A stretch of DNA of 64,000 nt from Deroplatys truncata (lineage: Eukaryota; Arthropoda; Insecta; Mantodea; Mantidae), in NCBI GenBank assembly GCA_030765065.1, contig CM060976.1:61302539-61366538 (forward strand), in the 5' to 3' direction. Each line of letters begins with the position of its first letter. Position 1 is the stretch's first letter. This document shows, one piece after another, positions 11,098 through 22,329 of the stretch. Under the pieces are notes generated by a model. The model was not told the origin of the DNA, did not search any database, and saw nothing but the letters and a program-made list of their open reading frames with translations. Made by a program: the position numbers and the translations under genes.

Positions 11098-11248
11098 TTA
11101 CTTTTTCTACTATGTATAGCAAGAAGGGGAAGTATTGTATTCCACCTAAAAATTCGATACCAAGATTTCACCGGAAATATATGTTTTGAGACCCCCTGAA
11201 TCCAAAAAAAGCATTTTTGGAAACATGTCCGTGTGTGTGTCTGTGCGT

Positions 11249-11283
<35 letters not shown>

Positions 11284-11656
11284 TGTGAACAGACAGATCG
11301 CGTTAAAATACACATTTTATGTCATATACATTTTTTTGTCGTTGAGTGAACTATTATCGAGATATTGCTTGTTATTCCCTTAAATTTTCCAATACTTATA
11401 CTTTTTCTCAAATGGGAATGCGTTATTCACTTTTTTTATGTACATACAAAGAGAATGGAATGCGCCACATAGCAACCAGCTCTTAAAAGAGTTGACTAAC
11501 GCTTAAAGCCTACCATATTCCCCTTACACCTACACGAAAATTAACAATAAGATTAACATCTCGATTAACATGAAGCATATGGAGAATAAGCGTTTGTAAA
11601 AATAGTTTGTACAAGAGTAGAGAAAGTCATGCGAGTGTAACACATCAGATTTTTTT
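11098..11656 (+). repeat. family A repeat, subfamily 1, internally deleted, nested
   Basis: Starts TTACTTTTTCTACTATGTATAG and ends GTAACACATCAGATTTTTTT, with both ends clear. The GT microsatellite at 11230-11282 is joined (CTGTGAACAG) directly to CAGATCGCGTTAAAATACAC, which in full copies lies about 300 bp further on. It sits inside the T/A-rich part of the minus-strand copy at 10641-12560, so it is younger than its host. Confidence 0.9.
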
Positions 11657-11802
11657 ATTTGTCATGTAGATATCTTATATATAGCATTTTATTAATAATT
11701 GTCAGAGGCATTAAAACTTTCTAAAAATCTTCCATGTAATAATGGATAATTTGGAGTGGGCGGATTTGTTTGAAAATCTTTTTGTCGAATCTTGGGAAGA
11801 TA

Positions 11803-12348
11803 TTATCTTCCTTAACGGAGAAACTCGGCATCGATCCAGTGAGGAAATTGTAGCTACGCTCCACGAGGGAGCGTTTCCGGGAGGAAGGATGAGGCGAGAG
11901 GAGACACCGGGCAGCCGGATCCAGGAGCGAGGTACAGCAATGATAGGGTTCCTAAGTTTCCAATAATAGACACCCCGGCAGACGGATAGACAGGCCGGGG
12001 ACTCCGTCCACACAGAGGTGATCCAACGACCCTCAAGGTGTTTCGGATATCCCGGAAGGCATCCGAAAGCTGAGAGGCGGAATGAGTTCACAAGGAGCAT
12101 CTTTTTCCCCTGCCACGTTGCACCGAAACACCATCGCTGACACTAAAAGAGACCAACGGGGTGAAGGATGAATGAAATGATGGAACAAAATGGAGGGACA
12201 GGAAATTCGGGGGCTGAAAGAAACCACTCCAGCATTTGCCTGACGACCCAGAAAAATCCATGGGCCAGAGTGGCGGGCGCCGGGGGACCTGGGACCTCCC
12301 GAATGCGGACCACAGGCGTTGCTGCCCGAGTCATCCCGCTCGGTCTCC
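11803..12348 (-). repeat. GC-rich tRNA-derived SINE, family 2
   Basis: This GC-rich island in an AT-rich repeat is flanked by the 8-base direct repeat GGAAGATA (11795-11802 and 12349-12356), consistent with a target duplication. On the minus strand it starts GACCGAGCGGGATGACTCG, then GTGGTCCGCATTCGGGAGGT, CCCATGGATTTTTCTGGGT and AAATGCTGG. The same order occurs on the plus strand from 30180 and, more distantly, from 32068. The head resembles a tRNA-type Pol III promoter and the rest a SINE body. Its open frames overlap on both strands and are not believed to be genes. Confidence 0.7.
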
Positions 12349-12560
12349 GGAAGATAGTGAACTTAAATAGAAAATTTGGGACTTATTCGGCATTTCGTGT
12401 TTTGAGTTATATTGTTTATAGACAGACCTTTTAGTAAAAACGATTTTTTTCTTTATTCAGAGGGTCTCAAAACATGTATTTCCGGTGAAATCTCGACATA
12501 ACATTTTTGGATGGAATGCAATTCTTCCTCTACTTATTGCAAGTACGCAGTAAAAAAAAA

Positions 12561-13758
12561 AGTTAAAATCGGCAGGTATTAAAATAATATGTATACGTTC
12601 GTATTCTGCGTACTGAGGAACGTTGTTATATTCCATTTTATCACTGAGCTTTTTGCGTTGCAGACTTCGTTCTATTAACAGCTCATGAAGGGTTTGGAAA
12701 TTTGAAACTCAGTTAGGTACCGGCACAGCTAGATCCAGTTGGCAATAATAATACGTACTAGTACTTCAAAATGTCCTTCACACATTTTAAGCAGACAAAA
12801 CAGTTCAGTGATAGCGGATAATGTGTGCTCCGTTTGTCGAAAGTACCCGAATTGAACATCAGTTCTCTAACACACTGCTCTGCCTACCCGTGCAGCTCGA
12901 ATGAAGAGATGGAGAGTGGAATATGTGAAATTACTGGTATGTTCCCCACCCAACGAAAATGATTTGAGTGCCACACCACAAAACGACGGAACGGCTAATT
13001 ATTTCTACTATCTCGCTGTGCCACAGTTTGCTGACACAAGGGTGAAATGCACTTGGAAAGGAGAAAGGAAGCGTATTCATTGACTTCATTTCCTGTCTGG
13101 GTGATGACATTTAAACGCCTCTGTACGGGCGGCATGCAGTTACGTACGGTCTTGCACAAGGAAAAGTCTGGTCAAGCAGGTATGTATTATTTGATTACTA
13201 GACGGCAGATAAAGGTTATGCAGTATGTGCTGCACCTGCACAGACTGATGACCTAATAGATATCGAGATCTACTGAACGCAATTGAAAAGCTGCCGACAC
13301 TTGAATGACACCAACGTAGACACAGGAGAAGAGCTTAGATCGATCGCAATACCAGTATAACAAAGCTGTTTTGTCAAAAGCGCTTTTGCTACCAGCAGAG
13401 TTCTGCTTTTAGTAGAAGAAAAACTATGTTTGCTTTCAGCAGTATAGAAATCCAAAAACTGATGGAAACAACATTTTCGTTAAGGACACCGATCGTGAAT
13501 TTTCCATGACATTAAATACCCGACAGACCATTTTGAATCTCTTCCGCTTCCTAGGTCTATATAAAGAATGCTGTTGCAAATTTTGGTGCATATGGACTAA
13601 TGTGTTTCGGAATTACGCATTTTTCAAATTAAAATTTAAGCCGTTTTATAAAGAATGCTCCTTACGACACAGTTTCATAAATTTTAAACGAAATTTCAGA
13701 TTTATGTTCCTTAACATAAGTTTACTAACAAATAAGCCTTCAAAATTCATACTATTTA
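12561..13758. other. no recognisable feature
   Basis: Short open frames at 12901-13083 and 13506-13772 (plus) show no family motif. No repeat belonging to the other families of the window was detected. Confidence 0.35.
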
Positions 13759-13759
13759 T

Positions 13760-13992
13760 ATATAAGATTTAACGTCCTTTAACCGGCTAGGTCATATCGG
13801 ACGATCAATGAATGAAATGATGCTCAGATGAGCCCGGGGTCCATACAACTCCTGAGTTACCCAACATTCACATTTTAGTATAAAGAAAACCCCCGAAAAA
13901 AACTTATCTGGGTAACTCACCCTGACCGAGATTCGAAATCAGGATCCCTTGAATGTGAGGCCGACACGCTACCCCCACACCACAGAGATGGG
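13760..13992 (-). repeat. tRNA-derived SINE, family 3
   Basis: On the minus strand the right end reads CATCTCTGTGGTGTGGGGGTAGCGTG (13971-13990; box A-like GTGGTGTGGGGGTAG) and CTGATTTCGAATCTCGGTCAG (box B-like GATTTCGAATC). A body follows with GGGTAACTCAG, GACCCCGGGCTCATCTGAG and GGTTAAAGGACGTTAAAT. Both internal promoter boxes with normal spacing make a tRNA-derived SINE likely. The tail is the TTATATATAA stretch near 13755. A related head fragment is at 31861. Confidence 0.7.
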
Positions 13993-14274
13993 CTCTAAAA
14001 TATTTAAATTTTTGCAAAAAGTACAGAGCATTCGCTTCGATGCGTGGCGGTATTAGGGAGCTGTTTGTTCTGTATTGTGCTGTTTCTAATCGGTCCTGCT
14101 CCCCCTCCACTTTCCCCCTCTCCGTGTGCCGGCTAATCAGTTAAAGCGAAGTCTGTGCTCTGCAGAGGTTGATACGTTGAGAGAACACGTATTTTCAGTA
14201 ATATAATGTGTTAGTGCTTCTATAAAGCTAAAAAGTCCGTATGTGAATACTTTAGCAGACGGGGGAAAAAAATC

Positions 14275-14306
14275 GGGTTTTATTTATGGACGTTCTTTAA
14301 CTATGG
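14275..14306 (-). repeat. SINE family 1 tail fragment
   Basis: About 32 bases (GGTTTTATTTATGGACGTTC then TTTAACTATGGT) equal the 3' tail of SINE family 1 seen at 20510, 25155 and 46530. The rest of the SINE is absent. A minus-strand open frame (14284-14510) ends inside this fragment. Confidence 0.75.
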
Positions 14307-14309
14307 TCA

Positions 14310-16468
14310 GGAATTGCAACCAGCGATTAAATGGAGTTAATTTCTGCAATTCGCTGCTGGATAATGTTAATGGTCGCTCTATTGGCCCGCGTTTAATTTT
14401 TTGCGGACGAAGCATCACTTTATTTACATAGTCACGAAGAATTGAATGTTTATGCAGAGTTTCTGAGAGAGATGTGTGGCGGCACAAGACGTAATTCCAA
14501 ACATCTTCTATGACGAAGTTATGTGGTTATTGTGGATATAATTTGCATGAGAGTTCTATGCACTTGAATTTAAGGGACTATGTATATCCGACTCCGCCAG
14601 CGGAAAGCGTGCTTCCCGGTGCCAAGAGAATTCCCCTTAGGCAGGCCTCGCGTTCCAACTAAGGCTTTGTGCGTTGGTGAGTTTGGTGGTTTAAGATATG
14701 TCTTACAGCAATAACTATACCGCAATTTTTTATTGTGGAAACTCCAAAAGGTTTACTCTAATAACTTATAGCAACATACTAAACAGCATTTTGAATGCTG
14801 GCGAATGTACGATAGTAAAACTCAGAAAAATACATTTGTAAATTCGGCATATTAACGGACCTGAAAATTTACTTATGCGTATTTGATAATTTGTTACTTA
14901 TATAACGCGTAATATAGAAACTAATGAGCAAGTATGTACCAAACTCTGCAACGTCATCTCCACAAAATTTGGGGGGAGGGGCTGAGAAATCTCATTAACA
15001 CTTTAAATGCGCTTCTACGCCCTCCTGTCAGAAACAACATTGGGATAGGATAAGATATGAACATAGATACCTAGCGTAAACAAGAAAGAAAACACGTCTT
15101 GGTTAGCGGAAGCAACGCATGGAAATCGAATGAATGATAGAAATGTTTTGGATAAGCTTTGTGTTTGGGAAAACAGCTGCAGAGTATTATAATATTTTAG
15201 TGTAATAAAACGAAGGATTGGAAGGATAAATTTATTAAGATAAAATGAAATAATATGTATGGGTGAAATCGCAATTAAGGAGTTGTTAAAAAAATTGCAA
15301 TAAAGCGTGACTTCTATATACAGTCAAAAGGGGACACGCACAGTACGTAGGAAAAGTGTCTGCTGTCTTGAAGATTTAAACTTCTAGTATACTTCTAGTA
15401 TTTCATGTGCAAGTTTTGACAATTCCAGTATTACATTCGAATCATATTGCAGTAAAAATGCAGCAGCATTAAATGCATATTGTGGCTAGCTTACACCTTT
15501 ACTGTCATATTTGTTTCCACAGCCACAATATGAAATTGCTTATTACTAGCTGCCATACTCGATGTTGAACAGGTGGATTTTTGAATCTCCAATGACGATT
15601 TAATTGAATTTACTCTCTGTACTCTTTATGAAATTATTCTACTGTAATTTAGAATATTTTTATGATGATTTTCTCTCCATTACCTCTTAAAACATTTCAT
15701 AAAACTCCTATGCTAGTCATAATAATGGATAAAAACTTCACTAACATTCACAGAAATGAATGAGATATCAGAGTTTTTTTATTTATCTTAGCCTCCCCCA
15801 CAACCTTCCCCGCAACAATCTTCAAAATTCTGGAAAAGTTGTGTAGCTTGAAAAAAAATTAGGGGTTAAAACTAATCCAAAATTTTGAGTCTTTTTATAT
15901 AAGATGAAAAATTGTGAAACAATAGATATCATACAAAACAATAACATTCAAAAAATACTTATTTGGTTAATAAATTCTTCCAAGATTCAATCACCTGAAA
16001 ATTTAATCTGAAATAAATCAATGCTATAAGGATATTTCGTCCAATTTTTGCAACATGTAATCAATGATTCCAGTATATCCAGTATGTAAAATAATTCTAG
16101 TATATTTCCAGTATCAGTAGACATCCTGGAAGAGCATATGACCTAGAAGCCATGTAAGCCAAGAGACTGGTAATTGAAATAAATGAAATCAATCAAAACT
16201 TAGTTTATTAGTGAAGATAAGGGCGTTGAGACCATTTGGAGCAATCTTATACAGATGCAAAAGGAAACTCAACGTGTCCAGTTACTGAGAAGAGGAGATA
16301 CCCGTAGAACTTTCTTCAGGAATTGACGCATAGGATTTTTGAATGTTTACCACATTACTGTATTTGATGCATTTTATTTAATTACAAAATGCGGACTACC
16401 TACCTCCTGGTTAGGTCATCCCAGAATTTTTCCCCATATCTTTCAAGCATAATTAATATGAAGCAGCC
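14310..16468. other. no firm feature; one possible 3' exon
   Basis: The minus-strand stretch about 14284-14510 is open, preceded by an acceptor-like CGTCATAG. It encodes a basic segment with SLSETLHKHSILRDYVNKVM and KLTPFNRWLQFL that I do not recognise. The remainder is AT-rich, with repeated short CTAGTATA/CCAGTAT motifs near 15385-15430 and 16068-16120. No element boundary was identified. Confidence 0.3.
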
Positions 16469-17315
16469 TTTTTACTTTCTCTACTACGTATAGTAAGTAG
16501 GGGAAGTATTGTATTCCACCCAAAAATTCCATACCGAGATTTCACCGGAAATACATGTTTTGAGACCCCCTGAATAAAAAAAAAGCATTTTTGGAAACAT
16601 GTCCATGTGTGTGTCTGTTTGTGTCTGTGAACAGCATAACTCAGAAACGAACAGTCGGATAAACACCAAACTTGGTATTTAGGTTCAGTATCTTCCAGAG
16701 ATGCGAGACGAAGGTTTTCAAGAAAATCCCCCCCATCCCAGATTACCCTTTACATGGAACATTTTTCAATGTTAATTTTCTCAAAAATGGCTCTAACGAT
16801 TTTGATTAAAATATCATATAATTAAGATACTTTCATGACAAATAAAATGTATATCTCGAATTTTCTGGGAATGTCTCCAAAAGTGTTCATTGTGAACGAC
16901 TTTTGCATAACTGGTAAACCATAAGAGATAGACAAAATTTGACTACACAAAAAATGTAGATCGCGTTAAAGTACACAATTTATGTCGTATACATTTTTTG
17001 TTGTTGAGTGAAGCATTTTCGAGTTATTGCTTGTTATTCCCTTAAATTTTCCAATACTTATACTTTTTCTCAAATTCGTTATTCATTTTTTTTTGTCCTG
17101 GTAATGCAAAGAGAATGGAACACTCTACATACCAACCACCTCTTAAAATATTTGAATATTTTACCTACCAATTCTCCTTACATCTTAAGAAAATTAGCAA
17201 TAATATTATTTCGATATCTCTATTAACATGAAGCATATGGAGAATAAGCTTTTGCAAAAATAGTTTGTTCAAGAGTAGAGAAAGTCATGTGAGTGTAACA
17301 CATCAGATTTTTTTT
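16469..17315 (+). repeat. family A repeat, subfamily 1, full length
   Basis: One of the best-preserved copies: T-run then ACTTTCTCTACTACGTATAG at the left, and GAGTAGAGAAAGTCATGTGA, GTGTAACACATCAG and a T-run at the right. The conserved blocks are in order: CCACCCAAAAATTCC, ATTTCACCGGAAATACATG, the GT tract (16608-16630), ACAGTCGGATAAACACCAAA, TTCTGGGAATGTCTCC, AAAAATGTAGATCGCG. It makes a good reference copy. No product was recognised in any frame. Confidence 0.9.
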
Positions 17316-18255
17316 ATAAAATCATTCAACCTTCTGTGTACATTTTCGTATTCAAACGGAAGATCCTGGCAATCACTTTCATATTCTAGAAATAAGAATG
17401 CTATGTGCGAGGAAAACGCTCTATGCGAAGTTATGCCCGAAATTGCTTGGCCTTTCGCTGATAACACCAACGCACCAGTGCGGTATCTACTCAAGAGCAT
17501 GTTCAAACTATCTTGGAAAAATAGGGTATACAAATAACAAAATTGATGTGTTACATTCACATGACTTTATCTACCCTGAATCATTTATTAATGGGTATAC
17601 TAACTTATCTTACGGAGGCTTATTTTTATGTCCACTTCATTTTAATCAAGATGAACGGTTGCAGAAATAGATACATTATACATTTCGTTACAAATGCAAG
17701 GGGAATAGCGATAGTCAAATGTTTAAGAACTGGACGCTATATCTGGCCCTATATACTGTTTCCATCCAGTTGCGAGAAACAACTGAATGTCGACAAGACT
17801 TTAAAGAATGCCAAAGGCATTGAACAATTCGAATCATTAATGACAATTATCTCGGAAATGGCTTATGCCACAAAAAAGTTATTTGAAATAAATCATGTGT
17901 TTTAAAGAGACATGCATTTTTGTTTAGTGGGTTTTCTCTATCACTTAACTTCTACCAGTTATATAAGATTATACAAAACTCCTTCCGAATGAACAGGACT
18001 TCAAAGGCTATTCCCAAATAATTTAAGATAAATATTTTATTTGTCATGTAAATATCTCTAATATATAGTATTTTAATCAAAATCTTAGGAGCCATTTTTG
18101 GGAGAAACGAAAATTTCGAAAAATGTTCCATATAAAGGCAGTAGAGGGATTTTCTTGAAAATATTCGTGTCCCATCTTTGGAAGGTATTACACTTAAATA
18201 CCACGTTTGGCATTTATTAGACTTTTCGTTTTTGACTTTTTCTGTTCTCACACAT

Positions 18256-18264
18256 ACGCGCGCG

Positions 18265-18303
<39 letters not shown>
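18256..18303. repeat. (CG)n(CA)n microsatellite within family A
   Basis: About 16 bases of alternating CG followed by about 30 bases of CA. It occupies the position of the GT/CA tract shared by nearly all family A copies. Confidence 0.95.
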
Positions 18304-18306
<3 letters not shown>

Positions 18307-18389
18307 CTTTTTTCTAAAAATGCTTTTTTGGGGATTCAGGGTGCCTCAAAACATGTATTTTCAGTAAAATCTAGGTATACATAGTATAC

Positions 18390-18427
18390 TCTTATACCGA
18401 GGATATATGTATATCCTCGGTATAAGA
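18390..18427. repeat. perfect 18-bp inverted repeat with 2-base centre
   Basis: The left arm TCTTATACCGAGGATATA (18390-18407) is the exact reverse complement of TATATCCTCGGTATAAGA (18410-18427), with TG between. The right arm resembles the family A motif AATCTCGGTATCGAAT in its normal orientation, so the left arm looks like an inverted copy of the element's own sequence. Confidence 0.95.
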
Positions 18428-18443
18428 ATAGAGAAACTAAAAA

Positions 18444-19257
18444 TATCTGATGTGCTGCATTCACAAGACTATCTACTCAGTTTTAAGGGACTATTCTTAC
18501 AAAAGCTTTTCTTCTATCTACCTACTTCTTATTAATCGAGATAAACTTTTATGACACATTCGTTTAAGGTATAACAATAAAGTAGGATAAAACTATTGTC
18601 AGATTTTTAAAAAGCTGGTGGATATTTGGCGAGTTTGAAATCACATGCTCTTTTCATAACCACGAGAAAAACATTGAATAGAGAATTACCATTTGAAAAA
18701 ATTATAAGTATTTGAAAATTCAATCCAACAAGAATATCTCGAAGATGGTTAACGCCACAGAAATGTATTTGACATAAATTGTGTGTTTTAACGAAAACTA
18801 TATTTTGTCTGTAGTAAGATTTCTTCTAACTTCTTCGGTTTTTTAGTTATACGAATGTCATTTAGAATGAGGTGGTCTTCCCGGGTTATTCCCAGAAAAT
18901 TCAAGATGCATTTTATTTGCAATGCAAATATCTTAAATATGTGTTTTAAATAAAAAATCGTTAGAGCCATTTTTGGGAAAATAAAAAACATTCAAAAAAT
19001 GTTCTAATGTAAAGGGTAGTTAGTGGTGGGGGCACTTCCTTAAAGGTCTTCGTGTCGTATCCTTGGGAGACACTGAACCCAGTTTGGTATTTAACCGACT
19101 TTTCATTTTTGAGTTATACTGTCGACAGAAAGATAGACAGACTGCTTTATATAAATGGTTTATTTGTATTAAGAGAAACTCAAAGCCTGTATTTATGGGA
19201 AACCTCGGTATCGAATTGGGTGAAATGCAATACTTCCTCTGCTTATGAGAGAAAATT
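18444..19257 (-). repeat. family A repeat, second of a head-to-tail pair
   Basis: Begins TATCTGATGTGCTGCATTCA immediately after the previous copy's A-run and ends near GAGAGAAAATTCTCTACAT. The internal order follows the family (AAACATTGAATAGAGAATTA, TATTCCCAGAAAATTCAAGA, TCGTATCCTTGGGAGACACTG). The microsatellite position here holds only AGAAAGATAGACAGAC. Confidence 0.8.
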
Positions 19258-20509
19258 CTCTACATAGAACGTTATGTGCAAAATACCTACACTTGCCCCT
19301 ATTTATGCCGCCATCGCAGCTTTGGGGAGGCATTTTACTGGCCTTCACAGGTGGAGTATGTATAGCAAGGAGGAGGTGTGTATCTGTTGAAATTTTCGCA
19401 CATGCAGTGGCGTGGTTTTACGAGCACAATTCTAGATTATTCACATATGAATATATGACTTTAAGCAATAGCTTTACTCTTCATCACTTATAATAACCAT
19501 GTTAAAATATATAACAAACAAAGTCGTGTTTTGCACAATGCCTCTACGAAAAAGTATTTTTAATGACATAATGAAAAACTTAAGTAAATTATACTTTTTA
19601 CTCTCAAAGAGGACACGTTTACTAGACATTATTTTAATAATCTGTCCATTTTCCATTCTTGTCCAATACGATTGAGCCACCTAGGCATTGAATCACTCTG
19701 GCTCTAAACGCAAATGTTCCCACATTTCATGACTGTTCCCCTAGATGTGACGGCATATATGGAAGCGAGTGTACAAGTAGCCGTAATAGCATTGAGGATG
19801 ATGATCAACAGTGCCACAGGAAGTTAGTTAAAGACTAAAAAAGTTAGTTGATATATGAAAATAGGCATTTTAAACAAGTTTTCCCGTGATTTCTTCTTTC
19901 AAGGGTTGCCAATTTGATCCAGATTATTTTAAGTGTTATTTAAGATGTGCCTATATCTAAACGAATCCAATGTTAAAACTAGCTCAACAAACCACAGTTT
20001 AGATCGTTTTAATTCTTTACTTACATATACGAGTCCATAAGATCTGATTAGCATGCGAAGCTTGTAACCTCGAAAACAACAAAAACTTTCCTTAAATTCG
20101 TATACCACCCTAATCTATTTTCTTAAACACAAATTGTAGGTAATTGCTTTGTCTTATAGGCACATCTGCATATATGATAACTGGTACAAAAATCCACAGG
20201 AGATTTCAGTTAGTTTCATGGCTGAAACTTTCCGATTAAATTAATATAAACAAAATGGATGGCAACTGGCACACTTTGATCGATGTGTATCAATTATCCA
20301 CTTCGTACTTAGGTACGGTCGGATGGAAAAGTGATTACACCCTCTAGTCTAAATTTTGCCCAAAGAGGAAGTCACAGCATTTCATTTCCAGTTTTGGATA
20401 TACCCAAGTTGTAGGAATATCACAGTTATTAGTTTTCCAAATCTATATATTACTTTTACTTTATATCTAGGTTGCATTACAGCTACTCGGCAGCTGTTTT
20501 GTTTTAGTT
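19258..20509. other. no recognisable feature
   Basis: AT-rich, with no family A, SINE or transposase similarity noticed. Short frames at 19245-19493 and 19474-19680 lack support. Confidence 0.35.
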
Positions 20510-20788
20510 TTTTTCTTTTTTTAAATGGACGTTCTTTAACTACTATGGTTCTAAGCGTCCCGTTCTATATTGGGCGTGAAAGACCGGAAATTTTGCTCAA
20601 GGTCTCCTATCAGACATGAGGTTCTTTTATGTGCCGTAAATATACGATGCGAGACCACCGGTTTTATTTTCGTTTTGAAGGATTTTTACGCCCGAAAGAA
20701 AGAAAAAAAAATCCATCGCCCTCCGCCGGGTTTGAACCCGCGACCTCAGTAACTAGAGACTAGCAAGGTATCTCTAGACCGGAAGACG
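20510..20788 (-). repeat. tRNA-derived SINE, family 1
   Basis: Minus-strand copy. The tail is left (AAATGGACGTTCTTTAACTA). The body contains GTCCCGTTCTATATTGGGCG, TCCGGTCTTTCACGCC and AAAAGAACCTCATGTCTGA. The head is right, with box B GGGTTTGAACCC read as its complement GGTTCAAACCC, near 20729-20741, and a degraded box A near 20765-20780. Head, body and tail are in the same order as at 25147, 28551 and 46989. The open frame at 20570-20752 is a by-product. Confidence 0.85.
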
Positions 20789-20789
20789 A

Positions 20790-22329
20790 CTGATAGGTAC
20801 ATCGTTATTACACTTATTTCATTAATCAGTCTCGTTAAACATGGAAGCCTTTCTGCTTTCTAAACTCACACATGGAAAAGCTCTGGAGGTAACCCATCCC
20901 TACCCATTGCCTATACTCCTTATTTGCTTTAGCACTTCATCTGAGAATGGTCTATCTAATTCTTCTATATGAGGCAGTATTATTAACATTTAAATGATTT
21001 CAATCAAATTATATAATATGTAAATTCAATAACAGCCCACCTTGAAGCAATATGTGTATGTAATAATTTGTAAAATGTATGTAACAGTCATTGCATATGC
21101 TTATATTATTGTAAACATGTTTAATAATGTTATGTGAATACATTACGTAATTTAATAATGTAGGAGCTGTGAGAGTAATAAGTTAAAAGTTGCTAACAAT
21201 GAGGTAACAATGAGGTAACCTTGAAGCAATAATGAGTAAGGAAGTTTAAATGCTACTAGTAGTAGATTTTAGACAGTATAAAATAGCCAATCAAAAACCA
21301 GAAAAAGCTTTAGTTAAATGCAGGTATTCTATTGGAGTAAGATTAGCCAATCAGAGACTTGAAATACAGAAATTTACAAGACGGTTGAAACCAATTCAGT
21401 TGCCTCCAAACAGTACTCATAACCAGACGTGTTGCCTGCGGACAGTGTTTGTAACTGGATGCGTGATACGTCCTCGAGAAATATAATACGTATTCGTGTG
21501 AGACGAAAAGTAAGTTTACGTGTTAAAAAGTGTAATTAATTAATAAAAAGAATCTACAGCTCTCTATCAGTGAAGTGTTATTTTAAATCCTATCAAGTAT
21601 TAATAAAAAGGAGTGAATTAAAATTTAAAATCTGTGTAAGCCTACATTCTTGTCGCATCACGCCCTGCCAAGACTTCCATGTCTCTAACAATAATACTGA
21701 CGCAGCCGAGGCAAACATAAATATTTAATACTTAAAGAAACAGTCAAATTACAAAGTTAATATTTTTTTAAACTTGGGGCAAAGGCCACCTGAAAGTACA
21801 TTTGGGGCGAAGGCTACTGGAAACTGTTTACTATACGTGCGGTTGCAACTACAAGTTCGGATCCCCAACAGTTGAAATACGATACAACTCCTCCTTCAAA
21901 TTGGCGTCCATACGTGGTGCGTAAAGAAAATATCTTCTTCAAATATCATAATATCCACCAGTGAGATTCCAGTTACACTTCCCCACTGCTTTCACTTCAA
22001 ACAAGGATTTAAAATGCTTAATCCATACTCTTGGTTCAACAAGCACTAATCCTGCATTGCCTCGTGTGCATTTTCTAATAACCTATTTGTTGTGCATTAC
22101 CTGATCTTATTTTCCTTTCAATTCCTTGTCTTTTTTCAACCCCACTTCAGCTATTTTTGTTCTAATAACTCCCTATATTGGGCCCTCTAGCCCAGAACAA
22201 TTAGTCTTTCTTCCTGGGCATTCTTGTATTTCCGTTCTTCTCTCATCCTTTAGCAAACATTTTAAATGTCTACATTCCGTATCAAACCAACCATTAATCT
22301 CCCTAATAGCTTTTTTACCTTTTTTTCCA
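20790..22329 (+). other. no gene; possible decayed LTR
   Basis: A weak case for an LTR retrotransposon end on the plus strand: CCAAT-like motifs at 21287 and 21349, TATA-like AGTATAAAATAG at 21274-21285, AATAAAAAG at 21543 and 21603, and TTGGCGTCCATACGTGG at 21901-21917. The last resembles the TGGCGCCCAACGTGG primer-binding type. No second LTR and no gag/pol reading was seen, so this may be coincidence. Tandem AACAATGAGGT units lie at 21197-21218. Confidence 0.2.

Larger units (their letters stand above)
10641..12560 (-). repeat. family A repeat, subfamily 2, host of two nested insertions
   Basis: Minus-strand copy in three pieces. 10641-11097 runs from the 3' end (GGTGTTACATTTACATGG) to AAATTTGATATAT. 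11657-11802 resumes at ATTTGTCATGTAGATATC and runs to GGGAAGATA. 12349-12560 resumes at GGAAGATAGTGAACTTAAAT and runs to the 5' end (GTACGCAGTAAAAA). The gaps hold a plus-strand family A copy (11098-11656) and a GC-rich SINE (11803-12348). Joined, the three pieces follow the family order without loss, which makes the nesting clear. Confidence 0.85.
17538..18443 (-). repeat. family A repeat, subfamily 2, first of a head-to-tail pair
   Basis: Starts ATTGATGTGTTACATTCACA and follows the subfamily 2 order (CGATAGTCAAATGTTTAAGA, GCGAGAAACAACTGAATG). Near its 5' end (right side) the usual block between the CTCGGTATCGAAT motif and the terminal TAGAGAAAGTAAAAA is replaced by AT-rich palindromic sequence (18376-18427). 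The terminus GAATAGAGAAACTAAAAA then runs directly into the next copy. Confidence 0.85.

Noticed and set aside
11711..12434. Cluster of overlapping ORFs up to 129 residues on both strands
   Set aside because: They coincide with the GC-rich SINE insert, where few stop codons occur in any frame; the same SINE at 30.2 kb gives unrelated frames.
17543..18299. Several 70-120 residue ORFs on both strands
   Set aside because: All lie inside family A; equivalent positions in other copies are not conserved as protein, and the Cys-Val repeats come from the CA tract.
20790..22329. Confident annotation of an LTR retrotransposon
   Set aside because: Only promoter-like and primer-site-like motifs were seen; no paired LTR, protease, integrase or reverse transcriptase reading nearby.
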